A stretch of DNA of 64,000 bases from Adiantum capillus-veneris. Taxonomy: Eukaryota > Streptophyta > Polypodiopsida > Polypodiales > Pteridaceae. Both the position numbers and the translations under genes were made by a program. The stretch spans positions 123,892,891 to 123,956,890 of the forward strand of contig CM043947.1 in assembly GCA_014529385.2 (NCBI GenBank), given 5' to 3'. The notes beneath the pieces were generated by a model. The model searched no databases. It had not been told where the DNA came from and saw only the letters and a program-made list of their open reading frames with translations. Shown here piece after piece: positions 24,598 to 36,895 of the stretch; the first letter of the stretch is position 1, and the number at the start of each line of letters is the position of its first letter.

Positions 24598-24830
24598 TGT
24601 TGGGCTATGGCGGATACACCATTGAGGCATTCATGGTTGCACCTAAGGATAATTAGGAGTAGACTAGAGAATGAGCTCAATACACAATGAAGAATGAAAA
24701 TAGGTTCCTGGATTGGTTGGAATTGGAGAGAGGGTTTATAATCTTTGGATATTGGCCATATATAGGATCAAAGTAGAGAAGTGCAATCAATAGGTGAATG
24801 GATATGCCCCATAAGTGGAAGGGTCTCACA
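24598..24830 (+). mobile_element. LTR with primer-binding site (segment B copy)
   Basis: This is the duplicate of 3842-4074. The tRNA-iMet-type primer-binding site follows at 24832. No partner LTR was found. Confidence 0.75.
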
Positions 24831-24902
24831 TTGGTATCAGAGCTCAGGGGAAGAGCGAGCTATGGAGGAGAGGGGAAAAGCATTGCATGGTTGTGCGTGT
24901 TT

Positions 24903-24939
<37 letters not shown>

Positions 24940-27818
24940 TGGATCTTGCAAAGAACCATGGCGATCTCTCTATCTCGCCTTAAGGAAGGACGTAGGTGTG
25001 GAGGAGTGCATGAAATCATGCAATGGACGAGCAACCAAGTTTTTTTTGGAGAAGCAGTGTGCGAAAACCCTAAGCCGGGAAAGGGGAGATTTTCGCCCTG
25101 CACAAAATCGGACCAGGAGGGCATCGTTGGGAGCGCCTTGAGAAACTGGGAAAGTTTTGACCCTGCCTCGATCGGCTGCAAGTGATGGCTCCAGTGAGAG
25201 ATATCTCTTCCTTTGCATCGCGCAGAGTCGGTCAAATCTGTTGCAAGTGAATCTCAAGTTCATTTTAAAAAAAAAACAAAGTTTTTAGGGCTCCATACGA
25301 TGCAAGCCAATTCGTTGGCACCTGCAAATTGATCGAAGTTTTCCCGTTCATCCTCGGCTGCAAGTTGATTGTCGTTTTCAAGTTAATCGTCGATTTCCTG
25401 TTTATTTGGGATTTACATCAGGCGCCGTTTTGCGAGCAATGCATGCATAAGCCGCATGGAAGGATCACTACACCATGCATGTCGATAGCCCATCGCGGGA
25501 TCGACATTGTATGCACGGAAAATTGCAGGAGTTGACTCAGAGTTGAAAGGGGAAAGGTAGACCACATGGTGCATGTATGTTATGATGCCATGGAAGCACG
25601 GCTCCACGACATGGCATATATTGGCATGCGTGCTCATGCATGCTGCTAGAGATCGACACCATGGTACTCCAAGTTGTCACGCAATTCATGAGGTATGTAG
25701 TTGTTTTACATTTTTGATTCGCATGTGATTGCTTGCTATGGCGATGCCACGGTCTAGAATCTCAAGGAGATTGGCACAATCTGTTGCTCGCTGACATGAA
25801 GGGAGCCAAGGTGCTCCGTAGGGCTCGCTCCTTGTCGCCGCTTCTAGCAAACGACGACGAATACTTACCACGCAACGGTATTAGCAATTCCAGTTATATC
25901 ATGGCAGGAGCATACGTTGGCTATGAGCCCAATAGCTGGTCTGTGAAGCAAGGATTCAATTTGTGGGGGCATGTTGCTCGGCATGGCCGACTCCTTGTCA
26001 CTGTTTCTAGAAGCAGACAGAGGACGTTTGCCACACATTACTAGTTGATTTCAGCTGAACTCGCTCGACAAGGTCGACTCTTTTTGTCCTGATATCTGTA
26101 TGTCAACAACTGCCTCAGTTGGCTACCAGCAAGGCTTCAATTTACGCATCGTGCAGTGAAACTGCCCACGTTCGGCATATGCTATGAGCATACACACTTG
26201 GGAAGGATTAGGAAATGTGTATGCAAGTTATTTCATTACGTACCAGATGGGTGTATGTGATACACAAGGGCGTCTATGCATATGCGATAACTCTCTCTCG
26301 CAAAGCACATATGGCTATGAGCTGGTTTGGAAGGAGTTTTTTCTTCCATCTTTCATGACAACAAGTGGCAGTCGGCCGATCACGTTAGCCAAGTTTATGT
26401 TTTCCTTGTTTTTTTTTTCTTTTTCCCATGTTTATATTTTACTTGGCAACTACTGTCGTTGTGCAAAGCAAAGTGCTTTGGTAGCTTTACACGATAGTTT
26501 TACACGAAGCAAGGCTTCTTCCTTGTGCCGTGATACTCCCCATTGACTTGGAATCAAGGGCATTGGAACACAAGTTTGGGGAACTGGTAAAATGGGAATT
26601 TTTGCTCACATTTTTGATGTGGCACCATCCCATTGTCATGTACCACTACCAGTACAGACTGTGCAAGGCACTTATGGTTTTGACTCTCACGCTTGAGACC
26701 GTTATAGTAGCCAAGGGCTTACACTTTGACAGACATGCGAATAACCTCCCAACCATCCTATATATAGGCCCTTGGCCAGGCCCCTGGCCCTCTTCTATAT
26801 ATAGACCCCTTCACTACATGTGTGTCCGGCACATTCCCCGGGCCATGCTCGTCCAGTCCTACCCTTGGCATGACACAAAAGTAAAATATGCTGGAATAAG
26901 CATCGTAATAAACACTAATATCGTAGCGTCGATATATATACCGGTAAGCACCATCAAAATATACGTAGTTATAATTGTCAAAATAAACTTGTTTATACAT
27001 GCTTGTATACATGCAGTTGTACGTGTCAAGAAGTTATCTGATACCGATGGTTCTTTTGACGCCTATACCTGGCAAATATAGCGATCTCTATTCCGAGGAC
27101 CAAACCTGTAAAATTTTTTTGGGCAGAGAAAGCTGGGATCTGATGTTGCATGTATTGCAGCAATAGAAAACAACCCTCTCTACCCAAAGGAAGAGTGCAC
27201 AAGCAACCGCACTCCACCTACAAGATGACGCTAAATTGCGGGTGTATACAGATTAGCAACTGTAAAAAGAACAAAACCACAAAATCAAAAGCTTGATCAT
27301 GGCAAGTTCTCAAAAGCATAACCACAACGTTGACTCCCAAACCATAGGCACAATGGCATAACCATAACCATAATCTGATTGCCAAACCATAACTGTCACA
27401 TGATTGCCATACCATCACTGCAAACCATAACCATAACTTGATTGTCAAACCCTAACCATACCATGATTGCCATACCATCATTGCAAAACCATAACCATAA
27501 CTTGATTGCCAAACCTTGACCAAAACCTCTGTGCCATACCATAATTGCGAAACAAATCATAATCACAAATGGGATGAAAAACCATAAACATAAGCACTAC
27601 AAAACTGTACATGCAAACAATCACTGAGTAAGATTGTATCAAGAAGACCACAGCTACAAAAAAGACTGTACAAAGAAGAGTGTATGAAGATGACTAAGTA
27701 AGATTATCAAGAAGATCATCATGGTAATGCCTCCCAATTGACGTCCCCTCCCTCCTCCTACAGCTAGGCCAAAAGGGCCACAAGTCCATGCTTGTACCCA
27801 TACTTCTCCTCTTGGCAT
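24831..27818. other. Segment B interior: no recognisable genes; CT microsatellite and minisatellite
   Basis: It corresponds to 4075-7275 of segment A. A longer CT run lies at 24902-24939, and the CCATAACC minisatellite at about 27320-27543. No coding domain was recognised. Confidence 0.5.
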
Positions 27819-29037
27819 TGACGGAGCAAAAGATGCCGTGCGCACACTCACACACTCAGACAACTCAACAAACCACAAGGAATTTGCTTAAATTCAAACC
27901 CCCACACACCACACTCAAGAGATCAATAAAAACACTACCCACAAGCTCGATTCAAACTCCAAACGCCTCGACCTACAAGCCCTTACCTGTCCGCAAACAC
28001 TACAAGGTGAATCGAGTTGATCAACACTTGAAATCACACTTGATGGTGACCAAAATATAAAAAAACAAACATCATAAAGCCAAAAACTCCAGCCACAAAA
28101 GGTCACTCTCAAACCATAGCAAATCCTTCACCAAACTCCACTCTGTTGGACTCTTTGGAGTAGCGCCAACCCTAATGGCACCGATACAGGGTCACATAGT
28201 CTTGTGGAAAGCCGCACCTTCTTCCCTCAATTCCTCACACAACACATCCATGGAAACCTCAGAACTTCCATAGAATCTCCCAAGTGAAAAATTGAAGAGA
28301 GAAATCTCTCATTCACTCCTCCACACACTCGAAAACAGGACACGAACGCTATGGGACTGCACTAGACCACCTGTAGGAACCTTGCTTCCTTCCCCACACA
28401 GAGAGGTGAAAGTGCCAAGAATTGGCTTCCAAAATGCTCCTCCGGCTCAAGCACTCATGTAAGCGTCACCGATGTGGCAAATTGAAGCCTTTTCACACCA
28501 TTTTTTGTCATTGTTTGATCTTTTTTGACCCAATTTTGGCCATTTTGGACCCTCGGCTGGCAGTTTTTGTGGGTAAAACCCCAAACGGACTCCAAAATTC
28601 ACCAAATTTTGTACTCTTGATCCTTGATACCCAAAGCACTTTTCAATCCCCACATTCTATTTTCGACCACTTATAGGGTGGTGCACGCATCACCGCAGAC
28701 CAGGCACGGTAAATAGACAGTTACTGCATGTCCCAAACTTCTCGAGCGTGATGAGAGTATCCATACTTGTTACTTGGATTATTTAAATTCTAGAAATATC
28801 AAACACATTATCTAGAGCCAAAATAGAACCATATCCAAGGCCCCGATACCCTATCCGAGCATGTACATGTGTCCGACTGGTAGCACGTGAACCTGCTTAT
28901 TCACAATGTGTACATGTTGCATCTTTTTCAAAATTGAAACCACTTTGCAAAGCTCCCAAATGCATATATTTACATATTTTTTTACATATGACCATGCATA
29001 TAAACGCTAGTTTGTACACGCCAAATGCGGTCTATCA
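27819..29037 (-). repeat. 3' LTR of the gypsy element
   Basis: It has 1219 bp and aligns with 34478-35702 along its length, but with many substitutions and small indels. The pair is therefore clearly older than the A/B duplication. Confidence 0.9.
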
Positions 29038-29051
29038 TCATTGCCCACCTT

Positions 29052-30243
29052 CTAGGTAGAGCATTTATGCTCAACCAAGAGACTATTTGCATTTCGAACC
29101 ACATCCCTCGCAAAATATTTCTTCAATCTAAAACCATTTATTCTGTAGTGAAAACATCCACCAGAAAATTTTTCCAACTCATATGTGCCATTAGAAAATG
29201 CATGCTTCACTCTATAGGGACCCAACCATTTGTCCCTCAACTTCTTTTGAAAAGTAAAATCCAATTGAGAATCATACTCCATCACCAGATCTCCCTCTTT
29301 GATCTCTTTCTCTGGCAGCCTCTTATTTATTTTCTCCATCCTTGCCTCTGCTTGTTGAAAATAATAATCACTAGCTTTCTCTCTATTCATTCACAACAGC
29401 TCTAGAGAAAGAATTCTTTCTTGCAGCTTGTCATTATGCTCACCTTGCATTCTGCAGAACAACTTCAAGTCATCTAGCTACACTTGTATGGGCATAAGAG
29501 CTTTCTTTCCATAAACAAGCTCATATGGTGTAAACTGTGTTTGACGCTCTATACGCAGTTCTATAATCCCACAAACACTTTTCCAAGTTAAAGTCCCAGT
29601 CTTTAGGATGCTCTCTAGCATACTTTGATAGCATCTTCACAATTTGACCATTGCAGTTCTCAACCAACCCATTGCATTGTGGGTAGTAAGGAGAAGAATG
29701 CATATGCTGAATTTTAATTTCTCCATGAGAGCAGCAAAAGTTTTTCCCCTAAACCCCAATCCACGATCAGAAATGATAACCATAGGAGCTCCAAACCTGC
29801 AACACACCTGTTCATATAAAAAGGAGGCCACTCTTCCTACTGTTACATCTTTTACTGCTCTTTCCTCCACCTAGTTTGTTAAATAGTCCACAGCCACAAG
29901 GATATACCTTTTTCCATTGTTGGTCTTTGGCATTGGACCTACAACATCTACTCCCCATTTTGCAAATGCATCAAAAAGACATTATAGCTTTTTCAGGCTC
30001 AGCTAAAAGCTTCTGATTTGCAAACACTTGGCATTCATGGCATGACTTGCACAAAAAATAAGCATCTCTCATCATAGAGGGCCAACAGTAACCTCCTCTC
30101 AAAACACGAAAGACAACCTGATCCTTGCCTTGATGGCCTGTTTCTTCATGGTAGTGCTCCAAAATCAAGCCTATCTCTTCTTTGTACGACACATTTCTCA
30201 AAATGCTATCCTTGCCATTAAGCATGAGATCCTCACGTACCAA
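29052..30243 (-). pseudogene. gypsy integrase
   Basis: 29971-30243 has the zinc-binding HHCC motif (HYHEETGHQG and CKSCHEC). The core follows across shifts: WGVDVVGPMP near 29945-29915 with the first Asp, VIISDRG near 29780 with the second, and CNGLVENCNGQIVK near 29660 with the Glu. A TAG in the YLTN*VEE stretch near 29872 and a frame break around 29640-29700 disrupt the core. The C-terminal domain (KLRDKWLGPYRVKH) is 29052-29390. No chromodomain was seen. The 3' quarter is the part also present in segment A. Confidence 0.88.
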
Positions 30244-30266
30244 TGTGTAGTTTCTTTCTTTTGCAA

Positions 30267-30956
30267 CTATTCTCTAACGTCGAACCTTTGACATGTCTTT
30301 GGACATTGCCCTCTACCAAGAAATACTTCTACATCTTGCAATGATTCCCTTCGTGCATACAAGGCTTCCTTGACCTTTAAAGGAGCTAGCAAGGCATCCA
30401 ACTTGTCCCTAGCCAACTCATCAGCTTCTTTATTCTGCTCACGAGGAACATGCTTACACTGTATCTTCTCAAACTCATGCAAAAGCTTCTTGATGCCATA
30501 GAACCACTTCTTCAAATTGTCTTTCTTAACATTCCACAAACCAAGCAACTGATTCATGACTAGCAATGCATCCCCTTTTGCAATGACCCTCTTCAATCCA
30601 AACTCAACACACTGCTTCAACCTAAGGAAAAGCGTGAGATACTCGGCCTCATTGTTGCTTTCAACTTAATCAAGATCGTAAGCTCTAGAAAAGATTACAT
30701 CGCCTTTTGGGTTCTTAATGACTACCCCACCACTTGCCTTTTGAAGAAATTTCCTGTATGCACCATCAAACATCATTGTATATGCATCTGTAATATATAC
30801 TTCCTCTTCATGATCATCCTTGTCAACCCTTGGGTAAGATGGAAGCTTCCCCCCCCCCCCCCCCCTCTTATGTACCACTATGTCTGCCAAGGGAGCTTTA
30901 ACAGAATGATCCACTTTAAATTCAAACTCATACTCTTGAAGCTCCCAAAATTCCAC
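30267..30956 (-). pseudogene. gypsy second RNase H (RVT_3 type)
   Basis: 30666-30956 gives the first strand of the fold with MFDGAY. A stop follows at about 30666. The sequence next to it reads NNEAEY, then 30267-30620 has AKGDALLVMNQLLGLWNV and NKEADELARD. DG, E, D and the final D are the RNase H catalytic positions. A poly-C/poly-G run at 30850-30866 encodes Gly residues and is probably slippage. Known: a second, archaeal-type RNase H is found in Tat-lineage gypsy elements. Confidence 0.82.
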
Positions 30957-30971
30957 TTTAAGATGCGCTTG

Positions 30972-31714
30972 CTAGGCTTCAAATGTTGTACTACATCTGG
31001 TAAAAGATTCGATGTGGTGAGCACATAAAACTTTTGGGGCAACAAATAGGTTTTGAACCTTTGACAAGCAAGAACCAAGGAGAATACTCACTGTTCCATT
31101 TCCATGTAGGAGAACTCGCCTTACATTCTTCATCTTTCTCTCAAAATAAACTGGCTTGAATTTCCTTCCTTCCTTTTGTAAGAGAACCGACCCAAAAGCT
31201 AATGACCCCACACTCATAGATAAATAGAAAATCGATTGCAAGTCAGGAGGACTCACTGTTGGTAGAGCACACAATACCTCCTTGATACCATCAAAAGCCT
31301 GTTGCATTTCTTCATTCCACTCAAACCCTTGAACTCTTTCACTCAATTTCTGGAGAGGATACACATACTGACATAGCACCCAAAAAAACGTGACAATTCC
31401 TTGAGCTTATGCACAAATGATGCCAAATCCTTTGTGTTGTTGGACGGATCCATAAGCAATAAAGCCTTAACCTTTTCTGGGTCAGCTTCTATTCCATTTT
31501 GGGAAGCCATGTCCCTGAGCTTACGCACAAATGATGCCAAATCCTTTGTGTTGCTGGACGGATCCATAAGCAATAAAGCCTTAACCTTTTTTGGGTCAGC
31601 TTCTATTCCTTTTTGGGAAGCCACATGTCCTAGCAAATGGACTCTGGCATGAGAAAATTTACACTTCTTTGGGTTGAGTTGCCCACCCTCTTGTTGAAGC
31701 CTTTCAAAACTCAA
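30972..31714 (-). pseudogene. gypsy RT thumb/connection and first RNase H
   Basis: 31343-31714 carries the region after the YxDD box (LNPKKCKF, VHLLGHVASQKGIEADP). It contains an in-frame tandem duplication at 31403-31630. 30972-31379 carries the RT-associated RNase H region (FEWNEEMQQAFDGIKEVL, SVGSLAFGSVLLQKE). The Asp expected before the latter block in gypsy RNase H is not conserved, as is common where a second RNase H has taken over. Confidence 0.85.
31403..31630 (-). repeat. Tandem 114-bp duplication inside the RT gene
   Basis: 31403-31516 and 31517-31630 are near-identical 114-bp units. Each encodes 38 residues containing GIEADP and KVKALLLMDP followed by NTKDLASFV. The frame is kept. 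The duplicated piece is the segment just after the palm. Confidence 0.92.
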
Positions 31715-31723
31715 CCTCAGCTT

Positions 31724-32677
31724 CTACAAATGTGTGACCCAGCTATAACACCCAATGTCATCCATGAAAACACGAATGAACTTACTCAAGTAGGGACCAA
31801 ACACTCTATTCATCCATCCTTGGAAGGTAGCATATACCTTAAGCAGCTGAAAAGGCATTCTTTTGTAGGCAAAACAACCCCAAGGATTAATGAAGGTCGT
31901 CTTTAATCGATCTTCAATCGCTATCAAGATATGAAAGTAGCTAGAAAATCCATCCATGATTGAGTAACGTTCATGACTTGCAACCTGATTGAGGATTTCA
32001 TCTAGGAAGGGTAGTGGATAATGATTTCTTTTTGTGGCAGCATTCAAAGGTTTGAAATCAACACATATCTTACACCTTCCATTCTTCTTGGGCACAAAAA
32101 CAACTGGAGAGACCCATTTGGACTCCTCCACTCGAAAGATGAAATCTGCTTCCAAAAGCTTCGTCGCCTCTTCGTGAAGTGCCTTCTCATGAATGACCCC
32201 CAACCTCCTAAGCTTTTGAACCTTTAGCTCGGCACCTTCTTTTAGATTGATTTTATGCTGGACTCCTTTAGCTCCTTGCAACTCTGTATATTCAGTGGCC
32301 AATAGCTTTGGAAACTCTGTGAACATGTCTTCATACTCCTTTTTCTCTTTCTCTATCAGGTCCTCTTCTAACATGCTCCTTGCATTCAGTTTGGCAGGCT
32401 CTACAACTGCTTTTCGACTATCCTTCTCCTCCTTGACCTTTGTATCATGCACCAATGCTTCCTTTTCAACACTTATCCCAAAAAGATAATGACATAATTG
32501 CATCAAGCCTTCCTCTACACTTTCTTCTGCCGATGTAGACGAAGCATCACTATCGTATGACGTGGTTTCTGTCGAATCCGTATCTTGCATCTCCACTAGG
32601 GGATGTGTACTACTCTCGTGTGTCTTCATGTGGTAGACAATGGTCCTTCCTTTCTCTTTGTCGGGCATGGTGATCAA
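31724..32677 (-). pseudogene. gypsy reverse transcriptase, fingers and palm
   Basis: A 317-residue minus-strand frame. The N-terminal part is acidic linker. From about residue 160 the RT motifs appear in order: KNGRCKICVDFKPLN, YPLPFLDEILNQV, the first catalytic Asp in SIMDGFSSY, KTTFINPWGCFAYKRMPF, and the catalytic box as FMDD near residue 306. The frame stops at 31724 and the coding sequence resumes in another frame. The palm still has all three catalytic Asp residues, but the gene as a whole is broken. Confidence 0.9.
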
Positions 32678-32859
32678 GCATGTGCCCCAATCCTACTTAG
32701 CACCAAGGGCTATAATCCATGGCCTCCCTAAAATGATCAGATAAGCATTCTCACCCAGTTGCATCACATAGCAATCAACCAAGCACTCAATCCCCAAGAC
32801 TTTTTTCTTCACATCTTCAGCTATTCCAAGACACCTTGCCTTTTTGTGGTTGGCCATCC

Positions 32860-33129
32860 TCATACGGATGAAGCATTCACTGATATATTAACGCCTGCTT
32901 CCTTCATGATAGCCTCGGTCATGACACAAACCTGGGCACCACCATCCACATATGCCTGCACTTCCCTCTTCTTTCCTAGCATAGCTTCAATTATTGGCAC
33001 CATATCCACTGGTTGACCATATTCCCTCAAAGATGACACCATGCTTTGATGCTTGTCCTTCTTGGAAGGAAGCCGCGTACTCACACACTTGGTCCACTGC
33101 CTCCTCAATTTAGTATTCAAAGCCACCAA
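32860..33129 (-). pseudogene. gypsy aspartic protease
   Basis: The frame contains AYVDGGAQVCVMTEAIMKE, matching the retropepsin active-site region. The usual D-(S/T)-G is DGG here. It lies between gag and reverse transcriptase as expected and is separated from both by stops. Confidence 0.75.
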
Positions 33130-33315
33130 CTGACCAAAAGATATATTTGCCTTTTGATTTCGTATGTCGTCTACAATATCATAGTCTTCAAAACCTTGGC
33201 CAAGGAGGTAGTCCTTTGGAAAAACTTTTCTTCTTCGCCACCTCTTGCTACTTTTTGGTTTGTCTTCTACCTTATCCTTTCCTTTCCTTGCTCTTGTTTC
33301 CCTCTCTTATTTTGT

Positions 33316-34348
33316 CTATTTCTCCCTATCATGCCTAGCTCTCTTATTGGCCAAAACATCCACATCTTGATGCTCAAGGGTAATGATAATAATAGCTCTA
33401 CCTTCTCCATTTCCAGGCAATGGTTGTGGTTGTTGTTGCGGCGGTGGTGCTTCTAGTGCCCGCTCTTGATGATTTTCTTCTATTCTCCCTCGACCATGTC
33501 CATATAAGGGGTATATCCCTCCTCTCTCTCTCGATGGTTCAGGACAATCAGGGGTGTAGTGATCCTCTTCATCACAATTGTAGAATCTACCTTGTAGCCT
33601 TCGTTCCCTACCTCTCCCAACTGGCCGCTGTTCTCTTTGGTTCCTACTCATTATGTTAATTCTTAATTCTTGCAACTGATCGGAAAGATCATGCAAAACC
33701 CGGGCCGTAGCAGGATCTGGACATTGAACCACTCGCTCCACTCTATCATCCATTGCCACAGGGACCATTAGTTGCACCACAACTGGCTCAACATGTGTCA
33801 TGCCTTGCTCCCACCTTCTCTTGATCTTCTTGATCTTGGCCTCGGCTATTTCCACAACTCTTTCGAATGTAGCAGGCTCATCTTGATCGACCTTCTCCCT
33901 TACACTTGGATGGAGACAATCCATAAACTGACGTACTTTAAAGAAATCCCCTGGAGGTACTTGGGATGCCGCCTTTATTGAATCCAAAATCCTTTGAGTG
34001 TTACAAGAACTCTTTAAAGTTTGCATGAACATCTTGTTGCAAACCTCTCAATTTTTTCGTCGCTTCTGTTGCAGTTAGTTTCTTCCCAAACCTGTCAAAA
34101 ATTGCCAGCTTCACCTGCTCCCATGTTTGCTTTTTGTCTTCCTCTAAACCTTCAAAACACTCCCGAGCTTCTCCTTTGAACGCAAGAGGAAATACATGAA
34201 GCTTTGCTTCGTCAATTACAATGTGCATACCAAGCGTATGCCACTCGAAGTCCACAATCCAGTCCTTCACATCCTCCTTCCCTGTGAACACTGGCCGACT
34301 ATAAGCCATCTCTTTAGAGTCGGTTCTCCCTTGCTTGAGTAACTCCAC
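33316..34348 (-). pseudogene. gypsy gag (capsid and nucleocapsid)
   Basis: Two overlapping minus-strand frames (34001-34348 and 33316-34032) are joined by a frameshift. The first holds the Retrotrans_gag signature (AFKGEARECFEGLEE, WEQVKLAIFDRFGKK). The second continues it and has a basic stretch and one zinc knuckle around YNCDEEDHYTPDC. There the first Cys is replaced by Phe, so the knuckle is defective. In an active element this protein forms the virus-like particle and binds the RNA. Confidence 0.85.
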
Positions 34349-34477
34349 AAAAGTTTAAGTCTTGTACCTCAACAAAACCACCACTTTTCTTCAATGAAGC
34401 TCGAACTTCACAGCAAAACCGCTTCACCTGTGTGCACAACCGGCAAATTTTCGCTCCCCAACAGGATCGTCAAAAGA

Positions 34478-35702
34478 TGATGGAGCAAAAGACGCCGTAC
34501 GCACACTCACACACCTAGACAACTCAACACACCACAAGTAATTTGCTTAAATTCAAACCCATAGACACCACCACTCAAGAGCTCAATAAAAACACTACCC
34601 ACAAGATCGATTCAAACTCCAAACGCCTTGACATACAAGCCCTTGCCTGCCCGCAGACACTACAAAGTGAGTCGAGTTGATCAGCACTTGAAATCACACT
34701 TGATGGTGACCAAAATATACAAGAAAAACCATCACAAAAAAAAAAAACTCCAGCCACAAAATGCCACTCTCAAACCATAGCAAAGCCTTCACCAAAATCC
34801 ACTCTGTTGGACTCTTTGGAGTAGCGCCAACCCTAAAGGCACCGATACAGGGTCACATAGTCTTGCAGAAAGCCACACCTTCTTCGCTAAATTCCTCGCA
34901 CACACACATCCATGAAAACCTCAGAACTTCCATAGACTCTCCCAAGTGCAAAATTGAAGAGAGAAAGCTCTCTTTCACTCCTCCACACACTCGAAAACAG
35001 GACGCGAATGCTATGGGACTTCACTAGACCACTTGTAGGAACCTTGCTTCCTTCACCACACAAAGAGGTGAAAGTGCCAAGAATTGGCTTCCAAAATGAT
35101 CCTCTAGTTCAAGCACTCATGAAAGCGTCACTGATGTGGCAAATTGAAGCCTTTTCACACCATTTTTGGTCATTTTTTGACCTAATTTTGGCCAGTTTTG
35201 ACCCCCAGCAGGCATTTTTCATGGGGAAAACCCCAAACGGACTCCAAAATTCACCAAATTGTGTACGCTTGATCCTTGATACCCAACGGACTTTTCTACA
35301 TCCCCAAATTCTATTTTTGACCACTTCTAGGGCGGTGCACGCATCACCGCAGACCAGGCACCGTAAATAGACAGTTACTGCATGTCCCAAACTTCTCAAG
35401 ATGGATGAGAGTAGTTATACTTGTCACTTGAATTAGTTACATTCTATAAAGCTCAAAAACATTCTCTAGAGCCAAAATAAGCCACCTAGAACCATATCCA
35501 AGGCCTCGATACCCTATCCGGGCATGTACATGTGTCTGACTGCTAGCACTTGAACCTGCCTATTCACAATGTGTACACGTTGCATCTTTTTAGAACTTCA
35601 AACCACTTTGCAAATCTCTTAAATTCATATATATTTACATATTCTTATACATATGACCATGCATATAAATGCTACTTTGTGCACTCCAAAAGTGGTCTAT
35701 CA
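34478..35702 (-). repeat. 5' LTR of the gypsy element
   Basis: It has 1225 bp, starts TGATGGAGCA and ends GGTCTATCA on the plus strand. CACTA-related sequence begins directly beyond 35702. Confidence 0.9.
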
Positions 35703-35800
35703 GTGTGTCAAGGAGGGTGCTTCACGACAACTTCCAAAAAAATTATGGTTTAATCATGAGATAAATGTTCAAAGTTCATATATGTATTCAAAAATGGAAA

Positions 35801-36640
35801 TCATATGTGAATACTTACAAACTCATGTGAAAGTGTGTTGTAGCCTCCACTCCCAAGATGGGACGTTCCAGCAGACTCCAAACGTGCTCTAGTTGCATCT
35901 CTTTGCTGCTGAAATTTTTCTGGATTGTCTTTTGTCTCTTGTGAAATCCCCGCCCACTCCTCTGCGTCCAACCATGCTGGCTTTGGACTGTCTGCATTGT
36001 ACCTATATCTCGCCTCTGACCAACGGTGTGACATTTTGGCCTTTGCTACACACAAAATCTGGCCATTTGAAACATCATCGTACCACTCCGCCGGCCTGTA
36101 CTCTCTGCGAATGGCCTCGATGATGTAAATCTTTCATTCATCATCATGGTTATCCCAAACCTCCATCACAAAGTGACCAAAATGAACTGTATAGAGCTAT
36201 CGAATCCTCTGTCGCATGGCATTTCCGTCCCTATCTGCCACAAAAGCCCTATCCCTACTCTTATAAGCCTTGATAGGATCATGCTCATGTGCTCCCCAAG
36301 GTGTATGTGGTGTGCCAATCTGTGAAAAGTATGCTTAAGAGAGTGGGTGAAGCTCTCTCGGCGGTGTGGACACATTGGTAGAACCACTATCACAACAACC
36401 ACCACCTCCAAAACGACACCTACCTTGTCTCGAGGATCAACCACCCGTTGGTGTATGGGGCACACTATTCCTAGGCATAGGGGGCATACTCGACTGAGGT
36501 GTGGGCCCGATAGGTGTAAGGACCATAGTAGTCCTAGGAATCGGGTCAGCCATAGTAGGTTTAGAGGAACCTGCTACCCAAAGGTTATGTGCCATCGCGG
36601 TCTGCTCTTGTGTGAACTTAGTCAAAAAGAGACCCATCTC
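35801..36640 (-). pseudogene. Transposase_24-like second CACTA protein
   Basis: Reading downward, frames near 36637-36437 give a Pro/Thr-rich N-terminus ending in TPTGG. GGGGCCDSGS and NVSTPPR follow (about 36420-36360), aligning with the same motif in the 12757-14066 protein. 36055-35801 gives the C-terminal part (RWSEARYRYNADSPKPAW, ETKDNPEKFQQQRDATRARL, TSHLGSGGY). Stops at several points break the frame. Confidence 0.78.
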
Positions 36641-36895
36641 TCACGTGACATGGCAACTGAAGTGACAGAAAAAATAAAACTAGGAGATTATCGTTCATCC
36701 TCATCGGACATGGCTATAGATATTCAAATAACACCCACAAAATACATTAGTTTACAAAAGAAATGCTTAATCAATATAGATAACAAATAAACAAATCTCC
36801 AACGCAAATGAATGAATTTAAAGTATATTGTAGACTAATAAAAAGAGTTTTACAAAAGAGTTTCTAGCAAAAATAATTAGTTAATCTCTCATCTT

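Larger units (their letters stand above)
23192..29759. repeat. Segment B of the 6.8-kb duplication (partner 2436-9218)
   Basis: The content and order match segment A. Here the sequence continues on both sides: left into the hairpin loop and left arm, right through the whole gypsy element. B is therefore the more complete and probably the source arrangement. B lacks the 219 bp at 4534-4752 of A. Confidence 0.95.
27819..35702 (-). mobile_element. Ty3/gypsy LTR retrotransposon, Tat-like, decayed
   Basis: The element is about 7.9 kb on the minus strand. The LTRs are 34478-35702 (5') and 27819-29037 (3'), with TG...CA ends. Order from the 5' LTR: gag, protease, reverse transcriptase, RNase H, a second RNase H of the RVT_3 type, and integrase. 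The second RNase H before the integrase is typical of the Tat lineage. The primer-binding region next to the 5' LTR (34446-34477; minus strand TGTTGGGGAGCGAAAATTTG) resembles Tat/Athila elements but is not an exact tRNA match. The flanks GGCAT (27814-27818) and GTGTG (35703-35707) do not form a target duplication. Many stops and shifts make it inactive. Confidence 0.9.

Noticed and set aside
33046-33456. Plus-strand 136-codon frame with hydrophobic stretches
   Set aside because: It is antisense to gag/protease of the minus-strand gypsy element; the hydrophobicity comes from the complement of Lys/Glu codons.
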